This document shows positions 60,183 through 64,000 of a DNA stretch of 64,000 nucleotides, in pieces (within the stretch, counting starts at the first letter, position 1; every line of letters starts with the position of its first letter). The translations under genes were made by a program, and so were the position numbers. Under the pieces are notes generated by a model. That model made no database searches and was not told the DNA's origin. It saw nothing but the letters and a program-made list of their open reading frames with translations. The stretch is from Myxococcales bacterium (GTDB taxonomy: Bacteria > Myxococcota_A > Polyangia > Haliangiales > Haliangiaceae): positions 181,112-245,111 of the forward strand of contig JADJJK010000011.1 of NCBI GenBank assembly GCA_016706545.1, in the 5' to 3' direction.

Positions 60183-61028
60183 ATGCAGCTTCGCTCTGGC
60201 TTTGTCTCTCTCTTCGCTTGCGCCGCTCTGACCGCCGCCTGTGGCGACAACGACGATCGCGACGTCGCGCTCGCGTTCCGCGCGGTGGTCGGCAACCAGG
60301 CCGCCGCGTGCGGCACCACCTACCAAGGGATCGGCACCACGCAGAGCACCTTTGGCCTGCGCGATCTCAAGATGTACGTCTCTGACGTCGCCCTGGTCGG
60401 GCGCGACGGCAAGGAGCACCCCGTGACGCTGGAGCAAGATGGCGTCTGGCAGCGAGACACCATGGCGCTCCTCGACTTCGAGAACGCCACCGGAGACTGC
60501 TCGCAGGGCACCGCGGAGACCAACCTGACCGTTCGCGGCACGGTGGCGGGCAGCGAGTTCACCAGCGTCCGCTTCACCATCGGCTTGCCCGAGGAGGTCA
60601 ACCACCTCGACGCGGCCACCGCCCCCGCTCCGCTCAACGCCCCGGGCATGTGGTGGAGCTGGAAGGGTGGCTACAAGTTCCTCCGGCTCGACGCCAAGAC
60701 CCGCGGCAACCCGGCGTACTTCCTCCACCTGGGCTCGGCCGCGTGCCAGGGTGACTCGACCACCGGCTACACCTGCAGCAAGGGCAACGCGCCGCGCATC
60801 ACCGTCGGCAGCTTCGATCCAGACCGGTCTGCCGTCATCTTCGACCTCGCCAAGCTGTGGGCCGACGTCGACCTCGACCGCCAGATCGACATGCGGACGG
60901 ACTTCGTCCAGGGCTGCATGGCCGGCCCCACCGATCCCGAGTGCCCGCCGGTGTTCGCGCGGCTCGGACTCTCCGCCGAGGGCACCGGCGGAGAGCTGCA
61001 GAGCGTGTTTAGCTCCGGTGCGAACTGA
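60183..61028 (+). CDS. MbnP-like copper-associated lipoprotein
   Basis: 281 residues from ATG 60183. Lipobox AALTAACGDN, so surface/periplasmic lipoprotein. Conserved MbnP-type features: ALAFRAVVGNQAAACGTTYQG, then TFGLRDLKMYVSDVALVGRDG, GDCSQGTAETN, and a C-terminal Cys-containing region (FVQGCMAGPTDPECPPVF). MbnP partners with the diheme protein MbnH, which oxidises a Trp of MbnP to kynurenine to make a copper site (established for the methanobactin-linked pair). It is the first gene of a three-gene coupled operon; the next ATG shares its stop (TGATG). The lipid anchor and family match are clear; a link to methanobactin is not implied. Confidence 0.9.
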   Translation: MQLRSGFVSLFACAALTAACGDNDDRDVALAFRAVVGNQAAACGTTYQGIGTTQSTFGLRDLKMYVSDVALVGRDGKEHPVTLEQDGVWQRDTMALLDFENATGDCSQGTAETNLTVRGTVAGSEFTSVRFTIGLPEEVNHLDAATAPAPLNAPGMWWSWKGGYKFLRLDAKTRGNPAYFLHLGSAACQGDSTTGYTCSKGNAPRITVGSFDPDRSAVIFDLAKLWADVDLDRQIDMRTDFVQGCMAGPTDPECPPVFARLGLSAEGTGGELQSVFSSGAN

Positions 61029-61546
61029 TGCGCGCTGCCGTCTTCGCTGTCGCGACCACGCTGCTCGCTGCCACCGCCGGATGCCTCGGCGACGAAGAAG
61101 ACGCCGCACCCGCGCCGGGTGATCCAGCGTTCGTGCGCAGCCCCGCGCTCGACGTGGACAACCGCTCTGCTCATGGCCAGATGCGCAGCCACAACGCTGG
61201 GCAAAACTGCATGCACTGTCATCAGGCGCGCGGCCCGGGGCTTGGCCGCTTCACGGTGGGCGTCACGGTGCTCGGCCCCGACGGGAAGCCGCACGCCAAC
61301 CCGGTGCTCGAGCTCTACGGCGCGCCGCCTGGCACCGGCGCGCCGGTGCTGGTGAGCCTGCCGGGCGATGCGCTCGGCAACATCTTCTCCACGGATCCGC
61401 AGCCGTTTCCCGATCAGGCCCGGTTCGTGGTCGTCCGATCCCAGGATGGTACCCTGCGTAACCAGATGCCGTTTCCAACCGAGTCGGGAGCCTGCAACCA
61501 ATGTCACCGGCCAGGCTTCGGGGTGACCTTGAAGAGGATGATGTGA
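61028..61546 (+). CDS. Diheme-motif lipoprotein, hypothetical
   Basis: 172 residues. Lipobox TLLAATAGCLG. Two CxxCH motifs, CMHCH near residue 62 and CNQCH near residue 157, imply two c-type hemes or heme-like sites on a beta-rich carboxypeptidase-regulatory-like core (GVTVLGPDGKPHANPVLELY). It is encoded between the MbnP-like and MbnH-like genes, with 1-bp and 4-bp overlaps, so it is translated with both. It may relay electrons to or from the MbnH-like protein. No family name is known to me. Confidence 0.85.
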   Translation: MRAAVFAVATTLLAATAGCLGDEEDAAPAPGDPAFVRSPALDVDNRSAHGQMRSHNAGQNCMHCHQARGPGLGRFTVGVTVLGPDGKPHANPVLELYGAPPGTGAPVLVSLPGDALGNIFSTDPQPFPDQARFVVVRSQDGTLRNQMPFPTESGACNQCHRPGFGVTLKRMM

Positions 61547-62721
61547 GCGCGCGCGCCGATCGACGCGCGCGCGGCGCGCACACGGTGGCCGCGCTGCTCG
61601 CGCTGGTCGCGGGCGGCGCAGGCGGCGCGTGCGGGGACGATGGGCTCGACGACACCGGCGACTTTGCCTGGGAGCTGCCCAGGGGCTTCCCGGTGCCGGC
61701 GGTGCCGCGCGACAACCCCATGTCGGTCGCCAAGGTCGAGCTGGGGCGACATCTGTTCTACGATCGGCGGCTCTCGATCAACAACACCATGTCGTGCGCG
61801 AGCTGCCACCTTCCGGAGCAGGCGTTCGCCGATGGCAAGCGCGTCCCCGAGGGCGCCACCGGCACGTTGCTGCTGCGCAACTCACCGGGCCTGCAGAACG
61901 TGGCCTACCTCTCCACCTACACCTGGGGCAACCCCGTGCTCGAGACCCTCGAGCAGCAGGTGGTGGTGCCGCTCTTTGGCGACAACCCCATCGAGCTCGG
62001 CACCGGCGAAGACCTCGCCGGGATCCTGGCCCGGCTGGCCGCGGATCCGGTGTACCCCGCGCTGTTCTCCGAGGCGTTCCCAGGCCAGGTCGAGCCGATC
62101 AGCCGCGCCGCGATCATCTACGCGGTGGCGTCGTTCACGCGCTCCATGATCAGCGGCGACTCGCCGTACGATCGCTATGCCTACGGCAAGGACTCCGCGG
62201 CGCTCAGCGACTCCGCCAAGCGCGGCATGGAGCTGTTCTTCTCCGAGCGCGCCGAGTGCTACCACTGCCACAGCGGGGTCAACCTGACCAACGCCTTTCG
62301 CGCGCGCGACAGCGCCTCCATCGAGCGGGTGTTCGAGAACAACGGCCTCTACAACGTGGGCAACGCGGGCACCTACCCTGCCAACAACCCCGGCCTGTAC
62401 GAGTTCACCGGCAAGCCGGAGGACCATGGCAAGTTCCGGGTGCCGCCGCTGCGCAACCTGAGCTTCACCGCGCCGTACATGCACGACGGCAGCGTCGCCA
62501 CGCTCGAGGAGCTCGTGGACATGTACGCCCGCGGCGGTCGCCGCATCACCGAGGGGCCGCTCGCTGGCGACGGCGCGCTCAATCCTCACAAGAGCTCGCT
62601 GGTGCGGGGCTTCAACCTGTCGGCACAAGACCGCGCAGATCTCCTGGCGTGGCTGCGCAGCCTCGATGACCCCGGGTTCGGCGCCAACCCGCGCTTCGCG
62701 GATCCCTGGGTTGCGCGCTAG
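61543..62721 (+). CDS. MbnH-like diheme cytochrome c peroxidase-family protein
   Basis: 392 residues from GTG 61543, overlapping the previous stop by 4 bp (GTGA). Lipobox GGAGGACGDD. The first heme motif CASCH follows VELGRHLFYDRRLSINNTMS, and the second, CYHCH, lies in ELFFSERAECYHCHSG. The C-terminal RVPPLRNLSFTAPYMHDGS is the bacterial CCP/MauG/MbnH signature. It forms a high-valent diheme centre that oxidises a protein Trp (MbnH) rather than acting as a bulk peroxidase, judged from the neighbouring MbnP-like gene. The genomic order supports an MbnP/MbnH system. Confidence 0.92.
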   Translation: MSARADRRARGAHTVAALLALVAGGAGGACGDDGLDDTGDFAWELPRGFPVPAVPRDNPMSVAKVELGRHLFYDRRLSINNTMSCASCHLPEQAFADGKRVPEGATGTLLLRNSPGLQNVAYLSTYTWGNPVLETLEQQVVVPLFGDNPIELGTGEDLAGILARLAADPVYPALFSEAFPGQVEPISRAAIIYAVASFTRSMISGDSPYDRYAYGKDSAALSDSAKRGMELFFSERAECYHCHSGVNLTNAFRARDSASIERVFENNGLYNVGNAGTYPANNPGLYEFTGKPEDHGKFRVPPLRNLSFTAPYMHDGSVATLEELVDMYARGGRRITEGPLAGDGALNPHKSSLVRGFNLSAQDRADLLAWLRSLDDPGFGANPRFADPWVAR

Positions 62722-62907
62722 CGCTTCGTCCTCGGGCGCCCAGTGCGCCCAGTGCGCCCGTCCGGAGGGCTTGCCCAACCGTGACGCTAGCTCCAATGCC
62801 GATCGGTTAGCGCCAAGCATTTGAGGTTGCTCCGGAATTCAGGCATCTGTCCGGAGGTCTGGTTTCGGTCGGTCCGGAGGATCATGCTCGACGGATCATG
62901 AGCGATC

Positions 62908-64000
62908 TTGACGTGTGTGTTTCGCCGAAGCGTTGGCCCGCACAGCCTCGATGACCCCAGGGGCTATCCGACGTTTCAGCGGCATCTCGATCCATCATGG
63001 ATTGAGGAGGCGCTGGCGACGACCGGAACCGCGACGTTGCGCAAGCGTCGCCTGCCAGCGGAGCGAGTCGTGTGGCTTGTCATCGGGATGGCGTTGCTGC
63101 GCGATCGGCCGATTGCCGAGGTGGTGCGGCAGCTCGATCTGGCCATGCCCAGCGGAGACGTAGCCGGACCGTCGCCTCGAGGCTCGGTCAGCCAGGCGCG
63201 CACACGGCTGGGCCCAGGATCCAGTGGAGTGGCTGCAGAGCGCACGGCGACCTTTGCGGGCAGATGCGAGCGCCGATCGCAGTCGGTGGCGCGGGCTGGC
63301 GCTGTACGGGCTCGATGGCACCACTGTTCGCGTGCCAGACAGCGAGGCGTAGAACGGGCCCACTTCGGGGGGCAGGAGGCGGCGTCGATCGAGGAGGAAA
63401 AGAACCGAGGCGCCAGCGGTACCCACTGGTGAGGCTCCTGACGGTGATGGCGTTGGTTCACGCGGTCTCCGGCGACCTGCTTTGGCCCCTATGCGACCGA
63501 CGAGCGCCAGTACGCCAAGGCGTTGTATGCCTCGATCCCTGCCAACTCCCTGGTGTTGATGGATCGCGCGTACCTCGACGCGGCCGTGTTCCATGAGCTG
63601 TCCGCGGCAAATCGACACTGGCTCACGCCCGCAAAATCGACGATGACGTGGCGGGTGATCGAGGACCTCGGCAAGGGCGACCAACTGGTCGAAATGGGAC
63701 CAGCTCGGAGGCGCGTCGGAAGCACCCAGCTCTTCCAACGCATTTCGACGTGCGCGCCATCCGCACGCAGCGCAAGGGCTATCAACCGCGCATCCGCAGA
63801 CCTCTCTCTCGTCGACGTGAAGCAGTACCAGCGGAATGAGGCTCCGCGCGCTCTATCACGAGCGATGGGGAGGTCGAGTTGGCTTCGGCGGATCAAGACT
63901 GACATGCTCCAGCGCCTCGGAGGCGATCGGAGCAAGACCCCCGATGAAGTGGCCCAGGAGTTGTGGGGCTTGCTACTTGCCTACAACCCCATCCGGCTCG
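62908..64000 (+). pseudogene. IS4-family transposase, decayed and truncated at window end
   Basis: Remnant of a DDE transposase. The N-terminal IS4-type segment HLDPSWIEEALATTG is followed by LPAERVVWLVIGMALLRDRP in one frame (to about 63210). The catalytic-core pieces then appear in other frames: WRGLALYGLDGTTVRVPDSE near 63285-63345, HFGGQEAASI, YPLVRLLTVMALVHAVSGDL near 63420, YATDERQYAKALYASIP and LVLMDRAYLDAAVF near 63490-63590. The C-terminal part is RKHPALPTHFDVRAIRTQRK, RALYHERW and KTPDEVAQELWGLLLAYNPI. At least four frameshifts are needed to join them, so it is inactive. It continues past the right edge. Confidence 0.88.

Overview
This is a high-GC (roughly 70% by eye) bacterial chromosomal window from a Myxococcota-type organism. 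That placement is inference. It rests on many outer-membrane lipoproteins, a GltJ/AgmX-like motility-type protein, PEGA and YXWGXW envelope proteins, a eukaryote-like Ser/Thr kinase, a BatA-free mix of c-type cytochromes, and lipoproteins with carboxypeptidase-regulatory-like domains. Coding density is high. Short intergenic gaps are often filled with small tandem-repeat arrays.

Left part (1-13.5 kb): partial gapA; a lipoprotein-glmS-moaC operon; tRNA-Gly(GCC) with a terminator; a secreted protein converging on a DUF808 membrane protein; a lipoprotein; a metallophosphoesterase; a STAND-type ATPase regulator with a C-terminal winged helix; and an orphan FliI/SctN-like ATPase with its own FliH/SctL-like coiled N-terminus. 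13.7-25.5 kb: a LytS/LytTR two-component pair, an acyltransferase-3 protein, a B12-binding radical SAM enzyme, a tRNA-dihydrouridine synthase, a benzoate-CoA-ligase-like protein with a degenerate P-loop, then rsmD-coaD and an aspartate aminotransferase.

Middle (25.6-45.7 kb): a frameshifted HTTM membrane protein; PilZ, an alpha/beta hydrolase, a ribbon-helix-helix protein and DksA; a Rieske plus cytochrome b/c fusion; bioD; a diheme lipoprotein; envelope proteins; a HEAT-repeat lipoprotein broken by a frameshift in a (CG)n tract; a HAD phosphatase; and two leucine-catabolism-type genes (HMG-CoA lyase and enoyl-CoA hydratase) flanking a 184-bp inverted-repeat element. uppP and a PEGA/beta-barrel fusion follow.

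Right part (45.8-64 kb): a Ser/Thr kinase; a probable seven-gene operon (GltJ-like, hypothetical, maf, yggS, ruvC, ruvA, ruvB, all minus strand); hisZ-purA; a NIF3 protein; a methylmalonyl-CoA mutase catalytic chain; a copper/heme cassette (Cys-rich secreted protein, MbnP-like, diheme lipoprotein, MbnH-like diheme peroxidase homologue); and a decayed IS4-family transposase at the right edge.

Most of the window is housekeeping or envelope biology. The least ordinary items are the stator-ATPase fusion, the inverted-repeat element that carries a palindromic repeat found again downstream of the PEGA gene, the (CG)n frameshift, the MbnP/MbnH cassette with an extra diheme lipoprotein, and tandem-repeat arrays whose unit length is a multiple of three whenever they lie inside a gene.
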